A stretch of 64,000 bases of DNA from Bactericera cockerelli (Eukaryota > Arthropoda > Insecta > Hemiptera > Triozidae), in contig CM044965.1 of assembly GCA_024516035.1 (NCBI GenBank), forward strand, positions 26,134,141 to 26,198,140. Reading direction: 5' to 3'. The notes below the pieces were generated by a model that was not told where the DNA came from, did not search any database, and saw nothing but the letters and a program-made list of their open reading frames with translations. The position numbers and the translations under genes were made by a program. Shown one piece after another: positions 19,901 through 25,153 of this stretch (the first letter of the stretch is position 1; every line of letters begins with the position of its first letter).

Positions 19901-21975
19901 TCTGTACTAAAGTGAGTATTAAGGTAGGAAGTCTAACATGCTCATCCTGCGCAGTGCGATGATCAAGCATAATATCTGTATTAAAGTGAGTACTGAGTGT
20001 AATATCTGTAATAAAGTGAGTACTGAGTGTAATATATCTGTATTAAAGTGAGTACCGAGTGTAATATCTGTATTAAAGTGAGTACTGAGTGTAATATATC
20101 TGTATTAAAGTGAGTACCGAGTGTAATATCTGTATTAAAGTGAGTACTGAGTGTAATATCTGTACTAAAGTGAGTACTGAGTGTAATATCTGTATTAAAG
20201 TGAGTACTGAGTGTAATATCTGTATTAAAATGAGTACTGAGTGTAATATCTGTATTAAAGTGAGTACTGAGTGTAATATCTGTATTAAAGTGAGTACTGA
20301 GTGTAATATCTGTATTAAAGTGAGTACTGAGTGTAATATCTGTATTAAAGTGAGTACTGAGTCTGAACCTAGGCAAGGAATACGCGAGGAAGTCTAACAT
20401 GCTCATCCTGCACAGTGCGATGATGAAGCATAATATCTGTATTAAAGTGAGTACTGAGTGTAATATCTGTATTAAAGTGAGTACTGAGTCTGAACCTAGG
20501 CAAGGAATACGCGAGGAAGTCTAACATGCTCATCCTGCGCAGTGCGATGATCAAGCAAAATATCTGTATTAAAGTGAGTACTGAGTGTAATATCTGTATT
20601 AAAGTGAGTACTCAATGTAATATCTGTATTAAAGTGAGTACTGAGTGTAATATCTGTATTAAAGTGAGTACTCAATGTAATATCTGTATTAAAGTGAGTA
20701 CTGAGTGTAATATCTGTATTAAAGTGAGTACTAAGTGTAATATCTGTACTAAAGTGAGTACTGAGTGTAATATCTGTATTAAAGTGAGTACTGAGTGTAA
20801 TATCTGTATTAAAGTGAGTACTGAGTGTAATATCTGTATTAAAGTGAGTACTGAGTGTAATGTCTGTATTAAAGTGAGTACTCTGAGTGTAATATCTGTA
20901 TTAAAGTGAGTACTGAGTGTAATATCTGTATGAAAGTGAGTACTGAGTGTAGTATCTGTATTAAAGTGAGTACTGAGTGTAATATCTGTATCAAAGTGAG
21001 TACTGAGTGTAATATCTGTATTAAAGTGAGTACTGAGTGTAATATCTGTATTAAAGTGAGTACTGAGTGTAATATCTGTATTAAAGTGAGTACTGAGTGT
21101 AATATCTGTATCAAAGTGAGTACTGAGTGTAATATCTGTATCAAAGTGAGTACTGAGTGTAATATCTGTATTAAAGTGAGTACTGAGCATAATATCTGTA
21201 TTAAAGTGAGTACTGAGTGTAATATCTGTATTAAAGTGAGTACTGAGTGTAATATCTGTATCAAAGTGAGTACTGAGTGTAATATCTGTATTAAAGTGAG
21301 TACTGAGTGTAATATCTGTTTTAAAGTGAGTACTGAGTGTAATATCTGATTTAAATTGAGTATTAGAGTCAAAATCAAAGGAATATAAAGTATAGTTTCT
21401 TTAGCTAAATTTTATTTAAGATTTATTTGTATATTTTTACTTTCCTTATCCTATAGAAACTAATGGAATCACTCAAAATTTTCGATAGTCAGTTTTCAGT
21501 GCCAGAACACGTTTTAGGTCCCGCATCCTATGGGGGTTGTGACGTTTAAAATCCAATGATTTTGAGGTGCTGATTACAAATTTAGCATTCATATTTTACT
21601 ATCTCTTACCATTGAGTCTTTGGTACTTTGGCTTCTTAAGAATTTGGCTTCTTTTTGGAGGATAAGGAAAGTCGTGTGATGTCACACCAGATTTTTTATG
21701 TATGACTTTGTACTACATACAATTGTACAGAGAGAAACAATTAAATTTATTTATTTAACGAACTGCTCTATAACGAGTTGCCACATCTGACACAGTATAC
21801 ATAGATATGGGGTTTTTTTTTTTTTTTTTAGAATTTTTTTTTTTTAGAAATATAGAAATTAATTAAATTAACTATCTCTCCTCCCCAGAGCCCCACCGTG
21901 TCTCGCTCAGATGAGAATGGCCGCGGCAGTGAGATGTCGGTCGCCACCGGGAGTCTGGACAATGCCGCAGATTAG
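1342..21975 (+). CDS. GPS1/CSN1: COP9 signalosome subunit 1 (3' part, 7 exons)
   Basis: CSN1 is a PCI-domain subunit of the COP9 signalosome, the complex that removes NEDD8 from cullin-RING ubiquitin ligases. Exons: 1342-1517, 4480-4688, 7055-7270, 14549-14668, 16478-16624, 18614-18820, 21889-21975. Phases agree at every junction and the joined reading matches the animal CSN1 family from its TPR/helical region through the PCI domain to the C-terminus. Recognisable pieces are [10 protein letters not shown] and [13 protein letters not shown] (exon A/B), [12 protein letters not shown] (C), [10 protein letters not shown] (D), [13 protein letters not shown] (E) and [15 protein letters not shown] (F). 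The stop is TAG at 21973-21975. The N-terminal exons lie off the left edge. Introns are loaded with transposons and with tandem copies of the exon edges, which makes the exact exon choice worth checking with RNA. Confidence 0.96.
1475..2551 (+). repeat. 49-bp tandem array containing the 5' splice site of exon A
   Basis: Each unit has about 37 nt of the exon A 3' end followed by the donor GTAAGG and a few intron bases. Donors fall at 1518 and then every 49 bp to 2547, which is 21 further copies with no net length change. Copies differ by single substitutions (for example 'ggcggggta' near 2150 and 'gaataat' near 2357), which argues against a simple assembly collapse or stutter. Because 49 is not a multiple of three and the unit contains TAA, reading through would stop translation. 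Confidence 0.95.
2699..2929 (+). mobile_element. Non-autonomous Helitron-like element, family 1
   Basis: It starts with TC after an A, ends with a GC-rich hairpin (GCGGGC, 4-nt loop, GCCCGC) overlapping a CTTG end, and is followed by T. The partner copy at 63456-63689 has the canonical CTAG|T end. No target duplication is seen, as expected for Helitrons. Confidence 0.7.
3030..3249 (-). mobile_element. tRNA-derived SINE, family with 'cggcgtctgtctgg' head
   Basis: On the - strand a tRNA-like head with A-box 'agctcagtgg' and B-box 'gggttcgaaacc' sits at 3115-3034. It is nearly identical to 8757-8986, and both copies are immediately followed by the S1-type SINE. A diverged head is at 47877-47955. 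Confidence 0.75.
3250..3440 (+). mobile_element. tRNA-derived SINE S1, head internally deleted
   Basis: Head 'gcactggtagtcaagtgg' with B-box 'ggttcgaatccc', then the common S1 body ending in 'ggtggttacc..ccactaaagag' and (TTA)n. The anticodon arm region is missing compared with the 5501 copy. Confidence 0.8.
3520..4479 (+). repeat. Tandem array joining S1 SINE tail to exon B acceptor region
   Basis: About a dozen units of roughly 60 bp. Each has the S1 tail ('tggtggttaccttccacta', 'aagagtatta') plus (ATT)n and 'aaaatctcattatatttc'. The last unit runs straight into the true exon B acceptor: 4455-4477 has the same 'attaaaatctcaatatattt' followed by CAG. The repeat unit is therefore the intronic half of the real splice site fused to a SINE tail, but without the AG. 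Confidence 0.85.
4480..4688 (+). CDS. GPS1/CSN1: CSN1 exon B
   Basis: Acceptor 'atttcag', donor GTACGT. It encodes [20 protein letters not shown] through [13 protein letters not shown], the conserved helical-repeat region of CSN1. Enters in phase 1 and leaves in phase 0. Confidence 0.95.
4683..5215 (+). repeat. Tandem array containing the 5' splice site of exon B
   Basis: Ten or so copies of 'aggtacgtgactttttt' follow the real donor at 4689. The first are about 31-33 bp and keep only a few exonic bases; from about 4905 the unit grows to about 70 bp and includes 'aagggttgggttgaagagat' before 'tgccgaggtacgtgac'. That extra block resembles a dispersed element found at 26065, 60825 and 63060, so these units are also chimeric. 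Confidence 0.88.
5224..5433 (+). mobile_element. tRNA-derived SINE S2
   Basis: Head 'tgtcccggtagctcagtgg' and closing 'ccgggaca' form a tRNA acceptor stem; B-box 'gggttcgaaaccc'. Tail ends in 'aataaggcgatatta' and (TTA)n. Other copies are 26849-27046 and 61009-61206, both on the - strand. Confidence 0.88.
5501..5715 (+). mobile_element. tRNA-derived SINE S1, near full length
   Basis: The acceptor stem 'tgcactg'/'cagtgca' and B-box 'ggttcgaatccc' are intact. A long variable-arm-like segment suggests a class II (Leu/Ser-type) tRNA ancestor, but the anticodon cannot be read safely. Body and (TTA)n tail follow. Confidence 0.88.
5862..5920 (-). mobile_element. Tail fragment of 5S-derived SINE
   Basis: Poly-T followed by 'tttgggtttaacgt', 'gctttcaactgcatggt' and 'atatcacgacggggg' matches the 3' part of the full-length element at 24382-24648. 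Confidence 0.65.
5994..6045 (+). pseudogene. Partial copy of CSN1 exon C, 5' edge (copy 1)
   Basis: An AG ('ctctaatag') followed by the exon C start, with a 7-nt deletion that shifts the frame. It breaks off about 50 nt in. This is the most decayed of three upstream partial copies. Confidence 0.8.
6141..6465 (+). mobile_element. tRNA-Gly-derived SINE S3, full length
   Basis: Head with A-box 'tagctcagtggtta', loop 'ttgccat' (GCC anticodon, Gly) and B-box 'gggttcgatccc'; a body of about 230 bp; A-rich end. Other copies: 10945-11283, 27517-27772, 30660-30870, 45717-45922, 61526-61815. Confidence 0.9.
6652..6765 (+). other. Partial CSN1 exon C copy with stop: possible alternative terminal exon
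   Basis: A strong acceptor ('tcttctcttccag') precedes 34 codons matching exon C from its first codon ([20 protein letters not shown] onward), then 'cat tgt gct taa'. An AATAAA signal lies at 6783-6788. Against the true exon C it has seven differences, all synonymous, over the matching codons. If used, it would end CSN1 early, before the PCI domain. It could also simply be a decayed duplicate; transcript data are needed. Confidence 0.55.
6808..6851 (+). pseudogene. Partial copy of CSN1 exon C, 5' edge (copy 3)
   Basis: Acceptor 'ttattacag' then about 40 nt of exon C in frame, ending in unrelated sequence after CTGAAAGTA. Confidence 0.85.
7055..7270 (+). CDS. GPS1/CSN1: CSN1 exon C
   Basis: Acceptor 'gtcttacag', donor GTGAGA, 72 codons, phase 0 at both ends. 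Encodes GKDNNQ through [14 protein letters not shown] and ends SELEKQ. Three partial copies of its 5' edge lie upstream and one copy of its 3' edge lies downstream at 7770-7826. Confidence 0.95.
7273..7292 (+). mobile_element. 5S-SINE head fragment at exon C donor
   Basis: 'attaggatcaccgaagtt' directly after the exon C donor resembles the 5S SINE head. A matching 'aagttaagcaacg' piece follows the duplicated donor at 7827. Confidence 0.45.
7385..7636 (+). mobile_element. Non-autonomous Helitron-like element, family 2
   Basis: Starts TCTATATATG after A and ends 'aacggCTAG' followed by T, the usual Helitron boundary. About 250 bp. The second copy is 49709-49958 and is highly similar throughout. 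Confidence 0.72.
7770..7826 (+). pseudogene. Copy of CSN1 exon C 3' edge with donor
   Basis: 57 nt encode [18 protein letters not shown] and end in GTGAGA, as in the true exon. Versus 7214-7270 there are four synonymous changes and one Ser/Thr change; the Thr form is the one I recall in vertebrate CSN1. A 5S-SINE fragment follows at once. Confidence 0.85.
7880..8066 (+). mobile_element. Dispersed retroelement 3' end
   Basis: 'aagtggcagagaatgcctaa' ... 'cgccccggattacaaaa' ... 'aaataaagtgtaaataaata'. A similar copy occupies 62302-62486. It ends in an AATAAA-like signal and A-rich DNA; the family is not recognised. Confidence 0.6.
8066..8645 (+). mobile_element. 5S-derived SINE, interrupted
   Basis: Head piece 'gatcaccaaagttaagcaac' at 8074-8093 and body from 8529 ('gtccagcgagatgaagac' on to the core 'ggctgggtgaggttaatgtg') are split by a poly-T stretch and the inverted-repeat element at 8276-8527. 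Confidence 0.6.
8276..8527. mobile_element. MITE with about 43-bp terminal inverted repeats
   Basis: The left end 'atatcgccgctgcaaacaca' and the right end are near-perfect reverse complements for about 43 bp, and pairing resumes at 8337-8350 versus 8464-8479. No coding capacity. The target duplication is at most an AT dinucleotide. Confidence 0.85.
8757..8986 (-). mobile_element. tRNA-derived SINE, same family as 3030-3249
   Basis: Near-identical to the 3030 copy, including the order of the following S1 SINE, so the two-SINE block was probably duplicated as one unit. Confidence 0.75.
8995..9432 (+). mobile_element. S1 SINE with tail tandemly repeated four times
   Basis: A full head is followed by four copies of the 72-74 bp tail block beginning 'atttgagtttgtgaccacat' and ending 'tgctttgagcattaacct'. 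Confidence 0.88.
9603..10944 (-). pseudogene. LINE C-terminal part: zinc finger and REL endonuclease
   Basis: About 445 codons after the SINE. It contains [18 protein letters not shown], a C-x2-C-x8-H-x4-C finger, and then KPDIVFQ...[10 protein letters not shown], which fits the PD-(D/E)XK core of restriction-like endonucleases in R2/R4-type LINEs. No stops interrupt it, so the SINE insertion looks fairly recent. Confidence 0.85.
10945..11283 (-). mobile_element. tRNA-Gly SINE S3 inserted in the LINE
   Basis: Full head at 11283-11205 (GCC anticodon loop, B-box 'gggttcgaaccc') and a long poly-A (poly-T at 10947-10989). Same family as 6141-6465. The LINE frame is the same mod 3 on either side. 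A target duplication is not obvious. Confidence 0.92.
11284..13010 (-). pseudogene. LINE reverse transcriptase region
   Basis: About 575 codons with the RT order: [34 protein letters not shown], the region '[19 protein letters not shown]' and YMDD (about 11415), then [11 protein letters not shown]. The GDSLS and YMDDLKLF combination is typical of R4/Dong-like RTs. Open from 13010 to the SINE. Confidence 0.9.
13011..13759. mobile_element. TIR element with subterminal repeats and internal minisatellite
   Basis: Flanked by 8-bp direct repeats TTTATTTG at 13003-13010 and 13760-13767. The ends are imperfect inverted repeats: left 'gacgctaacgagttccttcc', and the right end reverse-complemented has 'aaccgagttccttcc'. 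A motif like 'cgagttccttcc' or 'cgacttgcttcccg' recurs in inverted orientation several times at both ends, as transposase-binding subterminal repeats do. No transposase is encoded. An 8-bp duplication fits hAT, P or Merlin-like groups; I cannot choose. Confidence 0.8.
13131..13625 (+). repeat. 45-bp minisatellite with three-monomer higher-order pattern
   Basis: Eleven units start at 13131 and every 45 bp to 13581, each beginning 'cctaacccta' or a variant. Monomers alternate in a three-type order ('aaagcgaggcatggcctac', 'aacccaaggc..ttcatt', '..ttcaat'), giving a 135-bp higher-order repeat that decays near the right end. It is open in one frame ([15 protein letters not shown]), a by-product of the 45-bp length. 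Confidence 0.95.
13768..14373 (-). pseudogene. LINE N-terminal segment with Myb-like domain
   Basis: Starts at ATG 14371-14373 ([16 protein letters not shown]). The segment [19 protein letters not shown] followed by [18 protein letters not shown] and a basic stretch resembles the DNA-binding N-terminus of R4/Dong-type proteins. The frame is then cut by the TIR insertion at 13767. Confidence 0.8.
14486..14520 (+). mobile_element. Fragment of tRNA-like SINE S7 head
   Basis: 'gtcaccgtggccgagtgatt' matches the head of the S7 family seen in full at 24712-24916. Confidence 0.4.
14549..14668 (+). CDS. GPS1/CSN1: CSN1 exon D
   Basis: Acceptor 'tgtttccag', donor GTAAGA, exactly 40 codons ([20 protein letters not shown] through LNLLTQIK). 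The last 20 nt and donor are repeated once: 14675-14692 has 'ctattgacgcaaatcaag' then GTAAGA at 14697. Confidence 0.95.
14669..14702 (+). repeat. Second copy of exon D donor edge
   Basis: A 27-nt direct repeat of 'ctattgac-caaatcaaggt' with one C/T-type change. Only two copies, so it may be an array at its start. Confidence 0.75.
15195..16477 (+). repeat. 67-bp tandem array containing the 3' splice site of exon E
   Basis: Nineteen copies of 'tgttccag' plus the first 43 nt of exon E ([14 protein letters not shown]) and about 24 nt of intron precede the true exon. Unit length is 67 bp with a few indels (for example a 9-nt insertion near 15286 and a 4-nt insertion near 16251). The twentieth acceptor, at 16478, is the only one that runs on into the rest of the exon. 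Confidence 0.96.
16478..16624 (+). CDS. GPS1/CSN1: CSN1 exon E
   Basis: 49 codons, phase 0 at both ends, donor GTGAGT. Encodes [20 protein letters not shown] through LAFNTTIQ, part of the PCI domain. The acceptor is the last of 20 near-identical sites. Confidence 0.95.
16665..16985 (+). mobile_element. tRNA-derived SINE S5
   Basis: Head 'cctccgtggcgttatggtt', B-box 'gagttccattccc', then a core ('gtaaggttaatgtgggtagc', 'cagcgaatggagggtaa') shared in reverse sense with the 5S SINE. A second copy is 59865-60130. Confidence 0.8.
17292..18531. mobile_element. Non-autonomous hAT-type element
   Basis: Ends CAGTGCCGGATTA at the left and TAATCCGGCACTG at the right, flanked by perfect 8-bp duplications CTTTGGTG (17284-17291 and 18532-18539). 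Length 1240 bp. The interior has two related blocks of 'gatgccaag' plus GC-rich 'ggccccgc' near 17320 and 17600, suggesting an inner duplication. No transposase frame is seen. Confidence 0.93.
18614..18820 (+). CDS. GPS1/CSN1: CSN1 exon F
   Basis: Acceptor 'ggccttcag', donor GTGAGT, 69 codons, phase 0. Encodes [40 protein letters not shown] and ends MIKHNICIK. This is the winged-helix end of the PCI domain and the start of the C-terminal tail. Confidence 0.95.
18821..21355 (+). repeat. 30-bp tandem array containing the 5' splice site of exon F, with higher-order blocks
   Basis: The unit 'aatatctgtattaaagtgag' plus 'tactgagtgt' holds the last five codons of exon F (NICIK) and the donor GTGAGT. 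Roughly 65-75 units lie between 18960 and 21355. Six longer blocks carry up to about 80 nt more of the exon F 3' end (near 19045, 19385, 19553, 19925, 20360 and 20486). The unit is ten codons, so runs stay open as [10 protein letters not shown] repeats. A 120-bp unrelated stretch (18840-18957) with a stop separates the true donor from the array. Confidence 0.97.
21889..21975 (+). CDS. GPS1/CSN1: CSN1 last coding exon G
   Basis: Acceptor 'cctccccag'; 28 codons ([20 protein letters not shown] through LDNAAD) and TAG. Matches the short acidic C-terminus of CSN1. Confidence 0.9.
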   Translation, partial: SPTVSRSDENGRGSEMSVATGSLDNAAD

Positions 21976-22092
21976 CCGCGCCCCTCTCTCTCTTCCACCC
22001 AACCTTCTGTCCAGGTCACTCGCGGGGACAATGCCGCAGATTAGCCGCACTCCTCTCTCTTCCACCCAGCCTTCTGTCCAGGTCACTCGCGG
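21957..22092 (+). repeat. Two-copy repeat of the CSN1 stop-codon region
   Basis: The block 'ggacaatgccgcagattagc' plus 'cttctgtccaggtcactcgc' is present twice in tandem (about 68 and 66 bp). The second copy lies in the 3' UTR. Confidence 0.88.
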
Positions 22093-23171
22093 CAAAATCT
22101 GCGGTCAACCAACCTTGAAGAAAATTTGAGATTTACCTGTGTGCTGTGTGGTCTTGTTTAATTATGATGAGGTTTTACCTTAAAAATTTCAGACTTCAAA
22201 ATTGAAAATTTGAGATTTACCTGTGTGGTCTCGCTTGAAAATTTTGAGATTTGCCTGTGTGTGGTCTAGCTTGAAAATATGAGGTTTACCTTGAAAATTT
22301 CAGACTTCAAATTTGAAAATTTGAGATTTACCTGTGTGTGGTCTGGCTTGAAAATATGAAAATGTAGTTGAAAGCGACGTTAAACCAAAATTAGAAAAGA
22401 CACCTATTATTCTGCCCGATTTGGACTTGAGTTTGAACTTGAAGTTAGACCGATTTGAAATAAAGTTGGCTGGAGACCATCACTCACCCCTCCAGCTGTA
22501 GCCAAGGCTACAACAACAAAATTTGGACTTGAGTCTCATTATTCCCGCAGTTATTTTGTGGTGAAGTTCTCAGATGTACCACAAAAAACATGCATTGGGT
22601 GGGATTCGAAGCAACCAATGCTCTTAACCACTGAGCCACAGAGGTCGGCTATAATAATAATACTCTTTATAGAAAGGTAACCACGAGGCTAGGTTAATGC
22701 TCAAAGCGTTTTCTACCACCTTACCCTCAGAGTCTTATTTTTATGTGGTCACAATCTCTAATGATCAGAAAAAATTCATGCACTGCGGGAGATCCACGTG
22801 CTAGATTTTTGGTTTAAAGTAGGATTTAACAGCATGGTCATATCACGACGGGGGTTTTACCCTCCATTCGCAGGAAACTCACAAACCTGCTACCCACATT
22901 AACCTCACCCAGCCTGGGTTGTATTTGATTCACCTAATAGAGTTGTGTTTAGTTATAACTTCCTCGATAGACCCTATATAATTTCACTGAAAATTAAGTA
23001 CTCCAAACAAAGTAAAAAATCAATATTTTTTGAAAATTTAACTGAAATACTGCCTATTGAAATAGTTGTAAATTTTCCAGTTTGTTTATTGATTCTTTTC
23101 CTTCCAAACCCTGAAGGTATCCTTGTAGGATCAGTTTGGTCGAGATATACTAGTAAACACTTATTAATTTA
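22093..23171. other. Intergenic repeats after CSN1
   Basis: Short near-tandem copies of 'gaaaatttgagatttacct' (22115-22350), a 5S-SINE tail fragment (about 22368-22395), an S1 SINE on the - strand (22652-22790) and a 5S-SINE core on the - strand (22803-22925). No gene seen. Confidence 0.6.
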
Positions 23172-23312
23172 AACCGACCTCAGTAGCTTGATCGATAAAG
23201 TGGCGGACTTGTAACCCGGAGGTCGGTGGTTCAAGTCCCGGTTTCAGCGTGGATTTATTAAAGCGAGTTTTAGTAGTTGTGATATCACCAAAGTGATTAA
23301 CACAAATATGAG
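23172..23312 (+). mobile_element. tRNA-derived SINE S4 (TGT anticodon-like)
   Basis: Head 'accgacctcagtagcttgat', loop 'cttgtaa', B-box 'ggttcaagtccc', short tail ending 'tgattaacaca'. Other copies: 31934-32073 (+) and 60258-60386 (-). Confidence 0.8.
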
Positions 23313-23340
23313 AACTTTGTTTTAAACACTTTAATTTATA

Positions 23341-23878
23341 CAGTCGAACCTTGATATAAGAGAACTGTAGGAACCAGATGTTGTCTTATGTTCAGGGGTC
23401 TGCTACATAAATTACTTGACACTTCATTCTTGACGAGTTCACACTACTTCATGACTCCAATTCTGTTCCATAAACAAACTTTACGAATTGATTTTTAAAG
23501 TCATTTGTCAAGTGAACTGCCACACATTTTCTTCCATTTTTACTAGTGCTTATTATTTGTTTGAATGAATTAGAGAAACTGAAAGACATAAAAAAATAAA
23601 TTAAATTTATAAAAATATTTTATTGAAATTTCATTTGTTTACACTTTAGAAATGGACATTTGTGTGACAGTTCAAAGGGACATCGTAGAGTGACTCGTAA
23701 AGCTTTATGAAACGAGAAAAAATACTTTACACTTTAGCTTTTCGTAATTTGTCAAGTATGAAGTGTAAAGTTTTTTTTTATGAAATGAGTCCCAGGATCC
23801 TTTTGTAAAGAGGTTAATTTCACTCATAGAAAAGTAAATTTGGCCTGAAAAATGTTGTCTTATATCCAAATCCGACTG
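23341..23878. mobile_element. pogo/Tigger-like MITE with TA target site
   Basis: The left end CAGTCGAACCTTGATATAAGA pairs with the right end, which reverse-complemented reads CAGTCGGATTTGGATATAAG; both are flanked by TA (23339-23340 and 23879-23880). A second inverted pair inside ('cttgacacttcat' near 23418, its complement near 23757) suggests a nested element. Related ends are at 32879 and 48322-48480. Confidence 0.8.
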
Positions 23879-24049
23879 TACTGTCCGATTAGGACTAAAG
23901 AGACCACTTATTCTAGCAGTTGTTTTGGTGGTATTATTATAGAATATACCTTGTTTATACTGCCGAGGTAAGACTGAAAAGTCCCTTTACGCCAGCAGTC
24001 AAACAGGTCTAATATATTTTATGGTAGAAATCATGTGGTCAAATTCTCA

Positions 24050-24155
24050 AATAAATTAGTAAAAAATCATGCATTGGGTGGGATTTGAACCAACGGATCC
24101 CCACGTTACCTGGATTACCAGACTAGCGCCTTAACCAGTCTACCATCAGTGCATG
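24050..24155 (-). mobile_element. S1-type SINE head with S2-like tail
   Basis: Head at 24155-24080 matches S1 ('agtgcatg', 'tggtaatccaggtaacgtgg'), but the adjoining DNA (23935-24010, 'ctgccgaggtaagactga') is like the S2 tail, so it may be a chimera. Confidence 0.6.
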
Positions 24156-24381
24156 TAAGATTAGGATGATGAATGTGTGTCCATGCTGTCCATTGTTCAA
24201 ACGAAACTGATGTATTAAAAATATATTCAAGTTGAATTTAAATCAACAATAAAAATTAACGAACTTTTATTTTTAAATACTGTAAAAAAATTAGTGTTCT
24301 ATCTGTCTACTTATCTCCGCGTTGCGTCGAACATAAGGTTTTAACACTGGACGTGTAATCTTGATGTATCAAATATATGTG

Positions 24382-24648
24382 TTTTTTTTTTTTTTTAATT
24401 GGGGTTTAACGTCGCTTTCAACTGCCATGGTCATATCACGACGGGGGTTTTACCCTCCATTCGCAGGAAACTCACAAACCTGCTACTCACATTGACCTCA
24501 CCCAGCCTGAGTGGGGCCGGGAAAAGCCAGCGTCACGAGAATTAGAATTTGAATGGTCACCCATCCAAGTCTTAACCTCGCTGGATGTCGCTTAACTTCG
24601 GTGTTCTGAAGGGAACCGGTGTATTCAACATGCCATCGACGCTGGCTT
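24382..24648 (-). mobile_element. Full-length 5S rRNA-derived SINE
   Basis: On the - strand the head contains 5S rRNA promoter-region signatures: 'cagaacaccgaagttaagcg' and 'acttggatgggtgacc'. It is followed by the core ('ggctgggtgaggt-aatgtg' type) and a poly-A. Perfect target duplications AATATATGTGTTT begin at 24372 and 24649. Other, older copies: 53598-53822 and 58796-59128. Confidence 0.93.
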
Positions 24649-24711
24649 AATATATGTGTTTCTTTGTGTTATTATGTCACAATTGTAGTGGATAGCGTAG
24701 AATTATAGTAC

Positions 24712-24916
24712 TTTTTCCTTGAAAGTCCTAATATCTTATTTTTGTCCATAATTCTGCCACTTGTCGATGCTCACATTAAAGCAGATACTCATTCTTCCTC
24801 ACGACGTATATGAGTGAACCCCGGAACATCTAAAGTACAGAGAAAAATTCTGACTCCGCTGGGATTCGAACCCAGGTCAAGCCTAGCGCGCTACCCACTC
24901 GGCCACTGTGACTACT
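24712..24916 (-). mobile_element. tRNA-derived SINE S7 (class II D-arm)
   Basis: On the - strand the head has 'gtggccgagtgggtagcgcg' and B-box 'gggttcgaatccc', which is Leu/Ser-like. Diverged copies are at 43212-43388, 44940-45225 and 46805-47088. Confidence 0.75.
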
Positions 24917-24952
24917 TAAAAGTACTTTGGATTTGTATTAATAATACATAAC

Positions 24953-25153
24953 ACTCTTTAGTGGAAGGTAACCACCAGGCGAGGTTAATGCTCAAAGCAT
25001 TTTCTACCACCTCACCCTCAGAGTCTCATTATTATGTGGTCACAAACTCAAATTAATGAGGAAAAATTCATGCACTGGTTGGGATTCGAACCAACGGATC
25101 CCCACGCTACCTGGATTAGCAGACTAGCGCGTTAACCATTTGACTACCAGTGA
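24953..25153 (-). mobile_element. S1 SINE
   Basis: A full S1 copy in reverse, from the tail (TTA-rich, 'ctctttagtggaaggtaacc') to the head ('tggtagtcaaatgg'). Confidence 0.85.

Noticed and set aside
18821..21355. Repeat-rich coding gene ([10 protein letters not shown] frames on +, LTLIQILHS frames on -)
   Set aside because: Open frames follow from the 30-bp unit length; the unit is exon end plus donor, and there is no start or promoter evidence.
24560..24648. 5S rRNA gene
   Set aside because: Only part of 5S is present, joined to a SINE core and poly-A, with target duplications.
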